Shown here one piece after another: positions 43,009-54,335 of a stretch of 64,000 nt of DNA. Below the pieces are notes generated by a model. That model saw nothing but the letters and a program-made list of their open reading frames with translations. It ran no database searches and was not told the origin of the DNA. The DNA is from Plutella xylostella (lineage: Eukaryota > Arthropoda > Insecta > Lepidoptera > Plutellidae): positions 940,001 through 1,004,000 of the forward strand of contig NC_064004.1 of NCBI RefSeq assembly GCF_932276165.1, in the 5' to 3' direction. The position numbers and the translations under genes were made by a program. Each line of letters opens with the position of its first letter. Position 1 is the stretch's first letter.

Positions 43009-46000
43009 GCAACTTTAAATGTAACTAGTTTGTTATCACAATATTGACTATTACTCGTAAACTTGTATAGTGTACTTACCTGAGATAGTTTTCCTTTTAA
43101 TTTCGTCGTATAATTATGTACTAAATCTGTCATTTTTTTTCCTTTTTTTGGACCAACCATTTACTTAGCAGAGGGGGACGGGACACTCGCTTGAGTCTAA
43201 CAAAAATTAGAAGAACTGCTCTTTGAAGCTTAATTATTTCGTAAACCAATTACTGAATCAAAAATGGTTTGACCTATAATATTTTTTAAATACCTATTCC
43301 ACAATAACATAATCATTCACAAAAAAATAATTCATCCCTTCTTTACTTGTAAGGCAGGTAGGTCACTACACCAAAAAAATATTTTTACTACTTTGTCTGG
43401 GCCGTAAATTTGTATATACCTATATGGGAAATTTCAGCTTGATATTTTACCCGTTTCTGGTGGTGAATTTGGTGACAGACAGACGGACGGACGGACAACA
43501 AAGTGATCCTTATCTTATCTATAAGGATTCGTTTTTTACTTTTGAGATACGGAACCCTAAAAATCATAAAAAAATACTCTTATTAATTAGTTTCATTAAA
43601 ACACTAAACAAAATATTAATTTAACAGTAATCTTCTCGATTTTGCAGTTTTTTTTCTATGACAGTCTTTTAAATAGGTACCTAAATTCACTGTTTTCTTT
43701 TAAATAAGTACTTAATTATTTAATTATAATAGATAAAAGTATATTAAATGAAAATATCTGACTGAAAAGAAATGTTCGTTTCCAAGACTTTATTTTGCGC
43801 AGATAACACATTTTTACTTGCGCTTATTTTATCTTCTAGGGGGGGGCAGCTGCCCCCCCCTGCCCCTACCTGGGTACGCCCCTGGTTGGCGCCCTTGTGG
43901 AGACTACAGAATGCTGAACGCCCGTACTATTCCGGACTCTTACCCCATCCGGCACATCCAGGACTTCGCTCACAGCCTGTCTGGCTGTACCGTCTTCTCC
44001 CAGATCGACCTGGTCAAGGCGTATAACCAGATTCCTGTCCATCCGGATGACATCCCGAAGACCGCCATCACCACGCCGTTCGGTCTTTTCGAATTCCCGT
44101 ACATGACGTTCGGACTTCGAAATGCCGGTCAGACGTTTCAGCGCTTCGTGGATGAGATGCTCAGGGGTCTGGATTTCACATACTCATACATCGACGATTT
44201 TCTGGTCTTTTCGAAAGACCAGAAGACCCACGAGACCCACCTGCGTCAGCTCTTCACCAGACTGAGGGAATACGGTATGGTCATCAACAGCTCTAAGAGC
44301 GTCTTTGGTGTGCCGGAGGTAAACTTCTTAGGCTATAATATTTCAGCCAAAGGAACACGACCCCTACCTTCCAAGGTCGAGGCCATTCACAACTTCCCTG
44401 CACCTAAAACTGTCAGGGAACTACGAAGGTTCCTCGGGATGCTAAACTTTTACCGAAGGTTTATTCCCGAGGCTGCCACTCACCAAGCACCATTAAATGC
44501 CCTACTAACTGGATCGGTAAAAGGTTCGCATCCCGTGGACTTCTCTCCACAGGAACACCTGGCTTTCCAGAAGTGCAAGGACAGCTTGTGTCAAGCAGCA
44601 ATGCTGGCGCATCCTGATTGCAACGCAAAGTTGGCGTTGGTCACGGACGCGTCAGACAAGGCCATTGGATCTGTCCTGCAGCAGCTGACCGAGGGAGCAT
44701 GGGAGCCTCTCGCTTTCTTTTCACGTAAGTTGAGCCCTGCACAGGTTAAGTATTCTCCTTACGACCGAGAGTTGCTCGCCATTTACGAGAGTGTGAAATA
44801 TTTCCGTCACATGTTGGAGGCTCGTGATTTCGTCATTTATACGGACCACAAGCCTATCACGTTTGCTTTCCACTCTCGTAAAGACAATTGTTCTCCCCGG
44901 CAGTTTAGACACTTAGACTTCATCGCACAATTTACCACCGATATACGGCACATCTCGGGGAAGAACAATGTCGTGGCGGACACACTTTCGCGTATTGAGG
45001 AGATTGCTCAACCTGTGCACGCTGAAAGGATTGCCGCCGCTCAACTCGAGGACCCGGAGCTGAAACAACTGCTGGCTGGAGACACTTCTCTGCACCTGAA
45101 GCAGGTAAGTATACCTGGAACAAGTAGTCAGTTGTATTGTGACATCAGCTCCTCAACCCCAAGACCGTACGTGCCCAAGGAGTTGCGTACTGCAATTTTT
45201 GCAAGCTTGCACTCCTTCAGTCATCCTGGCACCAAAGCAACTGCGAAACTGGTTTCAGACCGCTACGTCTGGCCAGGCGTTAGGAAAGACTGTCGTGGGT
45301 GGGTTCGATCCTGCTTACCTTGCCAACGATCCAAGATCACACGTCACGTGTCCGCTCCATTAGGCACCTACAAATTACCCCAGTCAAGGTTCGCCTTCAT
45401 CCACATTGACCTCGTGGGACCTTTGCCATTGTGTCAAGGTTTCCGGTATTGTCTCACCGCCGTCGATCGCTTCACGCGATGGCCTGAGGCAATACCACTA
45501 GCAGATATGACTGCCGAGTCAGTGGCAAAGGCCCTGCTGAGTGGCTGGTTCTCTCGCTTTGGGTGCCCCACGGATATAGTTACAGATAGAGGAGGGCAGT
45601 TTGAATCCGCTCTATTTAAGGCCCTATCCACGATTGCTGGATTCCAGCATCGTCGAACCACGGCGTACCATCCAGCTTGCAATGGACTGGTGGAGAGATT
45701 CCACCGCCAATTTAAAGCTGCGATAACTTGCCATGCAAACCACAATTGGGTGGAATCTCTTCCACTAGTGCTGATGGGTATCCGCAGCGCCTATAAAGAA
45801 GACGTACAGGCTTCAGCCGCCGAACTTGTATACGGCCAGCCTATGCGCCTTCCAGGCGAATTCTTCGACCCTGAGGCTGATGTCACAGTTGATACAACTG
45901 ATTACTTGTCTAGGCTTAGGAACTTGGTTAGGAATCTTCAACCATCACCAACAGCCAGGCACAACAGCAAGCACAACACTTTCATTTTCAAAGACCTTGC

Positions 46001-46381
46001 CACGTCTTCTCACGTGTTTCTCAGGGACTGCACTGTTGGTGGTGCGTTGAAGCCAGCATACTCTGGTCCCCACAAGGTCGTCCAACGAGGTGACAAGATT
46101 TTCAAAATCTTGATAAATGGTAAACAGGTGACCGTATCGATAGACCGCATCAAGCCGGCCTTCATACTGTGTGACCCAGACACTACCACACCCACCACTA
46201 ACACTCACCACAAAACACCAAACACTCCTCCTCACACAGTCACTCGTCACACTCCAAATGCGGAAAATCGAGACATACTTCGTGCTGATGATGATGAAGA
46301 TGTCGTCAGGACGACGAGATCAGGGCGTCGCGTACGATTTCCCGACTATTATCGCCCTTGACGGTCTCTGGAGGGGGGTGA

Positions 46382-47115
46382 TGTAGTGCCCTATGGCCTA
46401 CCTATTTAATTTATTAAAATACCTACCAATCATACCTAATAATTTATCTGTTGCATGAACTTAAATTCAAAATAATTTTATTACTTACATGTATAAAATA
46501 TAAAAATACCTATTTACAATATCTACAGTTTAATATCATTGTTGTAAATCATAAAGTAGTAAATAAACGTAAAAATAACTTATACCTATTCTAAATTGTA
46601 AATTTCAATAAAGCATATATATATTAGTAATGTATAAAAGTAAAAATAATCATAATATAGTAAACATTAAAATAAGTGACAAACAGACAGACAAGACTAA
46701 ACGTATTTTATATAGATAATTCTGTCGAGTCGTGTGCCGGCCAGCGGTAGCGCATGCGGTGACGTAGAATCCTTATCGCAGATCTACGCGCGAGCGAGAT
46801 CGCATGATATTGTTAATATACTCGCACGCGGCTACCTGAGCCGGCCCGCGGCCGGCAGTCCGCTTTCGCACTCCGCCGCTTCGATTATTTTATTTGCCAA
46901 TTATTTGCTTGCGTCGAGAATACCTACTCCGCTTATTCTTAAATCTATTGTATGTGCTATCCTTTCTAAGCTATCTCTTCTACTATACTTTCTACTCCTT
47001 CTTGCTTCTTTCTAAAAGACTTTTGTGTGTGTGTACTTTGTGCAATAAACTTTACCTTCGTTATTGTGCACTTGGGACTTTTAATTATTGCTTCCTGCCT
47101 ACACACGCCACTATA
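46382..47115 (+). repeat. Gypsy 3' LTR
   Basis: 734 bp. The visible differences from the 5' copy are TATCTGTTGC (TATCTTTTGC in the 5' LTR) and TGTGCAATAAAC (TGTGTAATAAAC). Confidence 0.93.
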
Positions 47116-47119
47116 GGTA

Positions 47120-48751
47120 CACCCGTCCTTGTCGCACTGCTTCGGCTTGCAGGAGTGTCGGTACTTGCGGATCTTCATGCAGCGGAAACATAGTTTGTAT
47201 TTCTTCGCTATGTCCCACCTCGCAGGTACTTCGGCTCGCTTCAGTGTCGGACAGGCGGCGGCTTCATGCTTCTCGCCGCAGATGGGGCACGCAGGCTTCG
47301 CAGCTGTAGTTGTGTCGACGTGGTAGATGCGCGCAGTCTTCCTTGGCGCGGGCTCCCGCCGGTCACTCGCTGCGATGTCCATGGGCGCGAAGCGGCTGCA
47401 CCGTGCCGCGGCCCGCTTGGCGAACTGCGTCAGCTTGACCAGGTCGGGGATGTCTTCAGGCTGCTCGGTGATGTAGGTGTAGCACTCGTTGCGCAGTGTG
47501 GCCGGCAGCTTTTCCACGACGTTGTTGACGATCTCCGCATTGTGTAGGTACTGCTCCTTCTTCAATGCCACCACTGTGGCCGTCGCGTTGGTCATCGTCG
47601 CGGCGAAGTCGCAGATGGCCTTCGGAGTGTCGACGATCTTCGGTAGTCTGCGCAGCTTCTCCATCTCGTGAATGATGAGTGCGTCCGGCCTCCCGAATTG
47701 CGCAGACAGCAGCTCCATCACTTCTCTCGTAGAGGGCGTCCCGATGAACAGGCAGTGGACGGCCTCCTTCGCTGCTCCTTTGATGGCTCTGCGCAGTCGA
47801 GACAGGTTCTCTTGCTCCGTGAGGGACTGCAGATTCTTCATAGGCCGCCTTGAATGGCAGCCAATCACTCGATGCCCCGCTGAACGTTGGTAGCTCGTTG
47901 ACATGGCACGGCGCGGCGACATGTTGAGGCGGCGACGGCATCGCACGTGCAGCGAGGGCGATGGCTTCGGCTAGCTCCTTGTAGTCGAAGGCGTTCGGTC
48001 GTGGGTCGTAGCGATGCTGCACCGGACGCGGCGGCTCGTACACGTGCGGCTCTGACGTGTACGGGTTCGGTGGCAGCTGTACTCTCGGCTCGTCGGCACC
48101 CATGGGACACGGCTCACGACGTGCAGACGGCGGCGCGGCGTTCTCCAGTGCGGCTCCCGGTGGACTGGCTTCGATGCGCGGCTCTGGCATCGATGTCCGG
48201 CGTGGGAGGCCCGCTGTCGCTCCGGCGTCTTCTCTCGGCACGGCGTGATGTGGTTGCATGGTCAGCGCGAGAGTACTTTGTTGTACCCACTCGGACATGC
48301 GGACACCCCTTATGGTGGAGGTGTCGTCTTCTTCTTCTTCATCGTCCGTTTCTTCTTCCAGCATGGCCACCCGTACGGCGGCTAACTCCATTTGTTTCTT
48401 CAGAAGCTCTTCCTTGGCCTTCAGCAACTCCCGGCGGCGACCCTTTGAAGACGCATTTGAACATGCGCGACGTGGCGTGTGCGGCTTGACGGGCTTCGGC
48501 GTCGCAGGGGTAGGCGCGGGGGGCGCGGGGGGCGCGGGGGCAGGGACACGGGCTGTAGCGGAGGCGGGCGCCGTGACTTCTGAGGCGGCCGCAGTGCTTG
48601 ATGCTTCGTTCGATGTGTCCGTGGATGCTCCCGTCGACGTGTAGGTATCCCCGCTGCTCGTGGTTGCCGTCGTCGCGGTGGCCTCAGTACCGGTGCTGTC
48701 CGTAGCACCGGCTACCGAGGCTGACTTGGAGGCGCTTCTTGTGTTCACCAT
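47120..48751 (-). pseudogene. BEL/Pao Gag, frameshifted
   Basis: The start MVNTRSASK at 48751 lies 36 bp inside the 5' LTR boundary. The first frame runs through Ser/Thr/Ala- and Pro-rich text, a Glu/Asp run (EEETDDEEEEDD) and the DUF1759 start LPTFSGASSDWLPFKAAYEE. About 47850 the homologous frame changes by one base, and the rest (SLTEQENLSRLRRAIKGAA, to zinc-knuckle-like CPICGEKHEAAACP and LCFRCMKIRKYRHSC) is read in the other frame, which then continues into pol. The shift needs one indel and is probably a disabling mutation; a programmed shift here would be unusual because gag and pol share one frame downstream. Confidence 0.85.
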
Positions 48752-48786
48752 GCTTGATCTTCAATCCGGCTCGAAGGACCAGAAAA

Positions 48787-49353
48787 TGTGACGCACCCCT
48801 TCGATCTAGCACGTCACATTAAAATCGTTTGTAGAAATCGTTTGCGAAAATCGTTTGTGAAAATCGTTTGTGAAGCTGATCGAAGAGCAAGCAGGGATTC
48901 TTCTTTCTTCCTATTGTAGGGCAGGGCAGGTGCTTGAAATGAGAAGGCTTTTTTCTTCTATTATTTGGAGGCTTCTTTGCTTCTTGGAGGCTGCGAGTGG
49001 AATGAACGAGGCGGCCCGGACCGCCTATATTTAAATGCGCTCTCCGCCGCGCGGGCGGTGGGAGGCGGGGCAAGAAATGCGTCGACCAATCAGAGCGCTT
49101 TGCACCATAAGCGCCCTCATTGGTACTATCTACTATCTATTATCGCGCCTAACAAGCCTCATAGTTTATTTATTAATAAACAACTTATACTAGGTATATT
49201 TACAAACTATTACCTAACATTATACCTAACTAAAAACAATAACTATATTAGATCTCTACCTACCTATAGACATAACCAAATAAACTTTATTAAACTTGAA
49301 CAATTCAAACTATAAACAATTAAATAATCAACAAATCTAAACAGTCTTGAACA
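48787..49353 (-). repeat. BEL 5' LTR
   Basis: 567 bp; it carries the element promoter on the minus strand (a TTTAAATATAGG TATA-like run). The plus-strand frames here are repeats of those in the other LTR. Confidence 0.92.
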
Positions 49354-51254
49354 CAAAGTCTGACATACATAGAAGTTTTGCTATATTAGAAGGCCTTCCT
49401 ACAAAACATGTATTTGTTTGTGCATTTCCTTACTCATGCACACTGCCTGACAAATGCAATTATATGACATGTAGCCTAAATAAAACAATGTACAATGCAT
49501 GTTGTAAATCTGATTGTATCAATTTCTTTGATACTAATTTGTACGTTGACAATTTTAAGTTGACTTGGGACAGTTTATTTTTGTCCTCAAATGAGAAACG
49601 ACGTCTAGCTACAGAAGTAGCTCATCTTATTAACTCAGTTATAAGCATTATAACGAAGAAAACTTGTGTCCCTATTGACACCGTCAGTAGTAATACTGAT
49701 AATAGTAATAGTACAGTAGATTTAAATTAGATTCTCAGACAACGGGAGAGCATCATAGCGTTGATATAAAGATTGATTCAGTTCACTGCTCTCTCGGCTC
49801 AAAACTATTAAAGGACAAGACATTTAAGAATGAATTTAAAGTGGTACATCAGAATATTCAGAGTCTTTCTTCTAAATTGTTAGAAATAGAACTATTTTCG
49901 GAAAAATTTAACATTGATTGTTTATGTATCACAGAACATTGGTTAGACGAGAATAAAATGATGTTCCAATTGAAAAATTACAAACTTATAAGCTGTTTTA
50001 ACAGAAAGAGCAACGAGCATGGTGGGTCACTTATATTTCTTAAAGAAAATTGTAAATGTAAAGAACGAAAGGACATAGTAGCTCTTTCTGTTAAACACCA
50101 TATAGAAATTTCATGTGCAGAGCTAAACAAGTATATAATAGTATGTACCTACAGGCCACCTACTGGTGATTTCATTACCTTTGAGACTGTCATGGAGGAT
50201 GTTCTAAGGTTAGCTTCCAATAGTAAAAAGGAAGTAATAGTGTGTGGTGACTTTAATGTTGACCTATTAGGTGACTCTCCTAATAGGTCGAAATTACTGT
50301 TACTTTTTAAATCATTTAATCTTTTTAATGTCTTTCTGGAACCAACTAGGATTACATCCACGTCGGCCACTTGTCTAGATAACATATTCTGTAACTGTGA
50401 GTTTAAAGACAGTAGTGTGATAAATTGTCTGAGGTCAGACCACAGTGGGCAGACCATTACCTTAGTAAACACTGACAAGACAAATAAAACTAAGGTGAGA
50501 TGCAGACCGATTACTACAAAGAAAATTGACAATTACTTGAAGAAACTAGACGAAAAACTTCCGAAGGTTAAAGTAGATTGCAATTCTAATGAGATGTATA
50601 CTAACTTATTTAAGATAATAGCTGATGAGTTTGAGAGTAATTTTGAAACGAAGGAAGTTTTGATAGATAATAAAATTAAATTTTGTGACTGGGTGAATTT
50701 CCCGCGGCCAAAAATTGCGTGGCATCAATGAAATCGGTACTAAAAAACCAAGTTATAATTTTCTAATATTTTTTTCCGGTTAAGTGAAATAGTTATCTAT
50801 GTGTAGCACTAAATATTTTATTAATAGAATTAATGGATATTTTAAAAAAAAATATTAAACCCCCAAATCTTTCCTTGCCGTGTCTGTCCCCACGTTACCA
50901 CGTTTTGTACTATTCTTCATTGATGAAAAAATATTGAGTATTGATAGTTAAACTTAGTTTCATTTGATACCTTAATAGTTAAAGTATTGTTACGGAATAC
51001 ATTTATTGAAATATATAAAGAATATAACGAACGGTAAGTGAAAATTCATGTGTCCCAGAACTTCTGTTCATCGCCGTGTCCTAAACATGATCAAGGCTAT
51101 TGTTTTACCTATGAACTTGGGTGCCCCCCTCAGTACGCTAATCGTTTCTTACAAGTGTCGCCTAACTGCTCGACGTGGAAGGAGGTACATCGGTGCCCGC
51201 GTTTTTGCGCTATAGTGAAAATCAGTAAAAATTTTGGGGACTGGACATTTTTTC

Positions 51255-51605
51255 TTTCATTGCCGTGGATAGATATAACTTCTATAAAATTAAGTTTGTC
51301 TTCTAGAGTAAGCATTCAAAAGAAAGCTTTTTGAAAATATTTACCTTATACAGTGTTTATTTCTTCGAATAGTTAATACTTTTTTAGTTATTTATATTTA
51401 ATGCCTTGATTCTCATCGCCGTGCTTTCATTTCCGTGGCTTCCGTGGCCAATATTTGCTATGGCAATGAAAAAAAAGCCACGGCAATGAAAAAAAATTCA
51501 TTGCCATGCCTAGTAAAATAATTTGTATTCATTGCCGTGGTTAGGTTATTCATTTCCGTGGCCAGGTTATTCATTTCCGTGACTTATGTTTTCATCGCCG
51601 TGGTA
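51255..51605. repeat. Left cluster of TTCATTGCCGTGG motifs
   Basis: Examples: TTTCATTGCCGTGG at about 51257, CATTTCCGTGG at about 51430, CCACGGCAATGAA (inverted) at about 51479, TTCATTGCCGTGG at about 51528, TTCATTTCCGTGG at about 51549 and 51572, TTTCATCGCCGTGG at about 51591. Confidence 0.75.
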
Positions 51606-51783
51606 TGTATGATTAGGCAAAGTAACAATATCTTTTACCTGTAATACAGGTAATACCGATCACTGACATTACCTACAGAACTAGTCAAATTACCTCTTTT
51701 TGCAGTGCGTTAAAACGGGTGCGTATCGCGATGTATAAAAACGAAATATATAATATTACATTAATAATAACAATCACAACAAT

Positions 51784-51962
51784 TTGTTTAAACACAGATA
51801 TTTGTTCTCGGGTCTTGGATGTGCCCATAAAATGGCAATAGGCCCGCCCCCTATTACATTGGGACTAACATAACACTCTGGCGAAAAGTGGGTGCAGCAA
51901 TGCACCTCTGCCTACCACGCAAGGGAGTACATTAGTACAAGGCGTGAGTGCGTGTGTGTGTT
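51784..51962 (+). repeat. SINE family A, 5'-truncated copy
   Basis: It begins at GTTTAAACACAGATATTTG, lacks the tRNA head, and ends GTACAAGGCGTGAGTGCGTG. Confidence 0.75.
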
Positions 51963-52014
51963 GTGTGTAATAACAATCACAACATAATTATAATAAACGT
52001 TATGTATAAATAAG

Positions 52015-52370
52015 ACCGGTGGTAGCTCAGTCGGGTAAGCGCCCGCTTCCCACTCCAATAATGCGGGTGCGAATTCCGGCGCTGACATGTACCAATGTGT
52101 TCCTTAAAATTTAAATACAATGTATACCATCGCTCTTACGGTGAAGGAAAACATCGTGAAGAACCCTGCATATCTACCTATAGATTTAGCACATCTAGAT
52201 AATATGTGAACCCACCAACTCGCTGTGGACCAGCGTGGTGGGAAATGGTCCAAGCTTAGAAAGGCAGCAGCTTAGACCTTGGGGATATGCACATTGCACA
52301 AAGGTCCCATTCAAGAGAGCCAGATGCAGGTACTTACACCTCCCACAGATAGTAGAATAGAATATAATAG
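52015..52370 (+). repeat. SINE family B, most complete copy
   Basis: Head GGTGGTAGCTCAGTCGGGTA (A-box), CGCCCGCTTCCCACTCC, GGTGCGAATTCCGGCGCTGA (B-box), then body and end GCAGGTACTTACACCTCCCA. It shows that family B also derives from a tRNA. Confidence 0.82.
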
Positions 52371-52664
52371 AACATACATCTCTGCAGGAACTCATCTGGA
52401 TGCTAAGTGGCCTTAATGCTGCTTGCAACGTGTAGGCCTCCGTATGAACTTGGGCAAGACAAAAGTCATGTAGAATGTTCACATAAAACCGGAGCCGGTG
52501 ATCGTTCGTGAGACAACTATCGAAGTTGTGCAATAATATGACTACTTGAGGCAGACTATTCGGCTAGGCAGAAGCAACTTCGACAAGGAGGCTGAAAGGC
52601 GCATCCAAGAGTCTTCAACCATTGCGCCCTGCCAGTTATGACATATAATATAATAATATATAAT

Positions 52665-52912
52665 ATGTGGGGACATCTCACACACGGTCATCCGACCCCA
52701 AGCTAGGCAGAACCTGTGTTATGGGTGTCGGACAACTGATATATCTACACAAATACATAGATAGATACATACTAAATATAAATATCAACAACCAAGACCC
52801 GAGTACAAATATCTGTCTTTAAACAAATATTTGCCCCAGCCGGGAATCGAACCCGGGACCTTCGGCATAGCAGTCAGGGTCACTAACCACTACGCCATTC
52901 AGCCGTCCATAT
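52665..52912 (-). repeat. SINE family A in the RTE fragment
   Basis: Tail ATATGTGGGGACATCTCACA at the left, head (GGTCCCGGGTTCGATTCCC, minus strand) at the right. Confidence 0.85.
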
Positions 52913-52914
52913 GG

Positions 52915-53540
52915 TGCAGAGGGTTTTACCTTTTTTGGCCTAAGATTTATTTGCCTAATCTCGTATTGCATAGTAACGTTTGGTCAAAGTCTCGTTTCGC
53001 CGAAAATTGTATGGCATAAATCTCGTTTAGTAAAAAATTATTTCGGTATGGTCAAATCTCAAATAGCCTAACAATACTATGGCATAGCTTATAAAAACTA
53101 CTAATATTCATTTGGCTTTAACTTTGACGAAGCGTCTCCCTATATAGCGCAAACTAGTGCCTTGCATTAGGTATTTAATTTTCCGCTATGTGGGTAACGC
53201 TCCGCTCGGCTTCGCAATTATAATGGTCATTCACTTTCGATATTTTGATCATTCATTTTCGGGATGTAGGAGAAAAATACCACAATTTGTACATTTAAAA
53301 CATACTGAATATAGTATTTATTAAGATAATATTAGGAGAAACAAGATAATACCAATACGAACAATTTGAGCAAACGAGACTTAGATGTTTCAAGTTTGTG
53401 CCAAAAGAGTTTTAGACGAAACGAGTCTTATGCCACATAAGTCTTGGCAAAGTGATGATTCTACCAAAAAAGTTTAGACCGAAGCGAACCGAGTTATGCG
53501 AAATGAGTTTAGGATAATAAAGATTAGGTGAGATGAGGGG
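52915..53540. repeat. Repeat rich in TGGCATAA/TCTCGTTT phrases
   Basis: Short phrases recur in loose order: ATTTGCCTAATCTCG, GTCTCGTTTCGCCGAAAA, TATGGCATAAATCTCGTTT, CAAACGAGACTTAG, ACGAGTCTTATGCCAC. The internal degenerate reiteration looks like a decayed repeat array. Non-coding. Confidence 0.45.
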
Positions 53541-54214
53541 AACCCGGTGCAGAGACCTGGACACTGATGGTGGGACTGGTCCACCGATTTAAAGTCACTC
53601 AGCGTGCTATGGAGAGAGCTATGCTTGGGGTTTCTCTAATAGATGGTATCAGAAAAGAAGTTATACGTCAGAGGACTAAGGTTACCAACATAGCTGTCAA
53701 TATATGCAAGTATAGGCAGGTAGCCGGTAGTGGCTGGATTCGGAAGACCGAGGACCGAGTGTTGTGGCGCTCCTTGGGAGAGGCCTATGTCCAGCATTGG
53801 ATGATTATAGGCTGATGATGATAACATGTACATTTCATATTATTATACCAATTAAAATATACTATGATTTAGCATAAAGTTCATAAAATATTCTATCATA
53901 TCACATAATGTGTGTTAAATGAACAGAATACATATTGGGTATTATACCTTATAAAAATATAGATGTTAAAGGTAAGGTTTATTATATGTTGTGAACGTTA
54001 TTAGTGTGAAATGAAACATTTTGTTTTATACGTCGCAATACGGACCCCACAATGCTACTTAGAGAATTCCATACTATATTCTTATTTTTTTATACATACT
54101 GTCGTTCTTTCTTTCGTTCCAATATCTATCCAAATATTTCTGCCATACATGCCTGTCTAAGTTTGCGTTTCCCTCACAGTCTTTTTTAAAAATTGCAGTG
54201 GATTGATTCTTTCA

Positions 54215-54335
54215 TTTCCATTGTATACAGTTCTTTCATTGCCGTGGAAGTTTGTTTCATTGCCGTGGGCCTTTGTTTCATTGCCGTGGACGCTTGTTTC
54301 ATTGCCGTGAACGCATGTTTCATCGCCGTGGCACG
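54215..54335 (+). repeat. Right cluster of TTCATTGCCGTGG motifs
   Basis: Five direct copies spaced about 22-23 bp apart (54235-54330), each TTTCAT(T/C)GCCGTG followed by a variable spacer beginning GTTTG-like text. Confidence 0.85.

Larger units (their letters stand above)
41925..43566. repeat. Dispersed repeat (ACCGGCCAAGTGTGAG..ACGGAACCCTAAAAA)
   Basis: Left end AAAAACCGGCCAAGTGTGAG with GAGGGTTCCGTAC; right end with GACAGACAGACGGACGGAC, AACAAAGTGATCC and GATACGGAACCCTAAAAA. This is a text I know as common in lepidopteran genomes. It is interrupted by the elements at 42033 and 42146. Confidence 0.65.
41839..43884. mobile_element. hAT-like non-autonomous transposon inside Gypsy pol
   Basis: The ends CAAGGGCGTACCCAGG and the inverted CAGGGGCGTACCCAGG are TIRs; GTTGGCGC is repeated on both sides (41831-41838, 43885-43892). 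An 8-bp duplication with CAGGGGCG ends is typical of hAT. Near the right end GGGGGGGGCAGCTGCCCCCCCC makes a hairpin. No transposase frame remains; the inside is filled by other repeats. Confidence 0.85.
41155..46361 (+). pseudogene. Gypsy/CsRn1 Pol, split and with a premature stop
   Basis: The protease segment (to 41724) has FLVDTGSDLCVYP and IIGVDFL. After DK comes TAA at 41722-41724, then the frame continues as KIAKAEF..PWSSPLHLAPKKDDGWR to 41838. The hAT-like insertion follows, and the frame resumes in phase at 43893 with PCGDYRMLNARTIPDSYPI. The second part (to 46361) has RT with FSYIDDFLVF-type box (YSYIDDFLVFS), RNase H with VTDASDKAIGSVL and YTDHKPI, an integrase H2C2 (HPGTKATAKL...CLPCQR), a core with IHIDLVGPLP, TDRGGQFES and NGLVERFHRQ, and a basic tail ending SGRRVRFPDYYRP. 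The reading start of the second part is not a true start codon. Confidence 0.9.
39561..47115 (+). mobile_element. Ty3/Gypsy retrotransposon, CsRn1-like, inside BEL
   Basis: Two 734-bp LTRs (39561-40294, 46382-47115) differ at about two positions. GGTA is duplicated at 39557-39560 and 47116-47119. The primer site TTGGTGACCCCG follows the 5' LTR; TGGTGACCCCG fits the 3' end of tRNA-Trp, the CsRn1 primer. The purine tract GGAGGGGGGTGA precedes the 3' LTR. It contains gag, pol and no env. The body is split by a hAT-like element, and pol has a premature TAA, so it is inactive despite its youth. Confidence 0.93.
34878..49353 (-). mobile_element. BEL/Pao LTR retrotransposon, interrupted by a Gypsy element
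   Basis: Two LTRs (571 and 567 bp) flank the unit, which is bounded by the direct repeat CAAAG (34873-34877 and 49354-49358). On the minus strand the order is 5' LTR, gag, [Gypsy insertion], pol, 3' LTR. The primer-binding region just inside the 5' LTR reads TGGTCCTTCGAGCCGG. A purine tract GCGGCGGGAGAGA precedes the 3' LTR. No envelope frame follows pol (about 40 bp to the LTR). The LTRs differ by one base and one 4-bp indel, so insertion was recent. Confidence 0.93.
34623..49730 (+). pseudogene. LINE ORF1, split by the BEL element
   Basis: The segments 34623-34877 and 49359-49730 join in frame to about 208 residues; the junction codes for VSK then SDIHRSF. The joined product has DKTTIFIMVGNSL and a Cys-containing region (CSLNKTMYNACCKSDC), but no CCHC knuckle that I recognise. 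Its role is presumably RNA binding, as for other LINE ORF1 proteins (inference). It is broken in the genome by 14.5 kb of insertion. Confidence 0.65.
52378..53818 (+). mobile_element. RTE-type LINE fragment, interrupted
   Basis: 52378-52630 translates, with stops, to RT text such as LQELIWMLSGLNAAC, GLRMNLGKTKVM and SNFDKEAERRI. 53555-53818 gives the end of the same protein type (HRFKVTQRAMERAMLGVSL, RQRTKVTNIA, VLWRSLGEAYVQHWMIIG) and a GATGATGAT tail. A SINE (52665-52912) and another repeat (52915-53540) lie between. It is dead. Confidence 0.75.

Noticed and set aside
52015..52090. tRNA gene
   Set aside because: The same reasoning applies: it is the head of SINE family B, with the family body attached.
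54215..54335. CRISPR-like array
   Set aside because: Short 13-bp repeats with 9-10-bp spacers inside a eukaryotic transposon; no cas genes, and the same motif occurs in mixed orientation elsewhere in the element.
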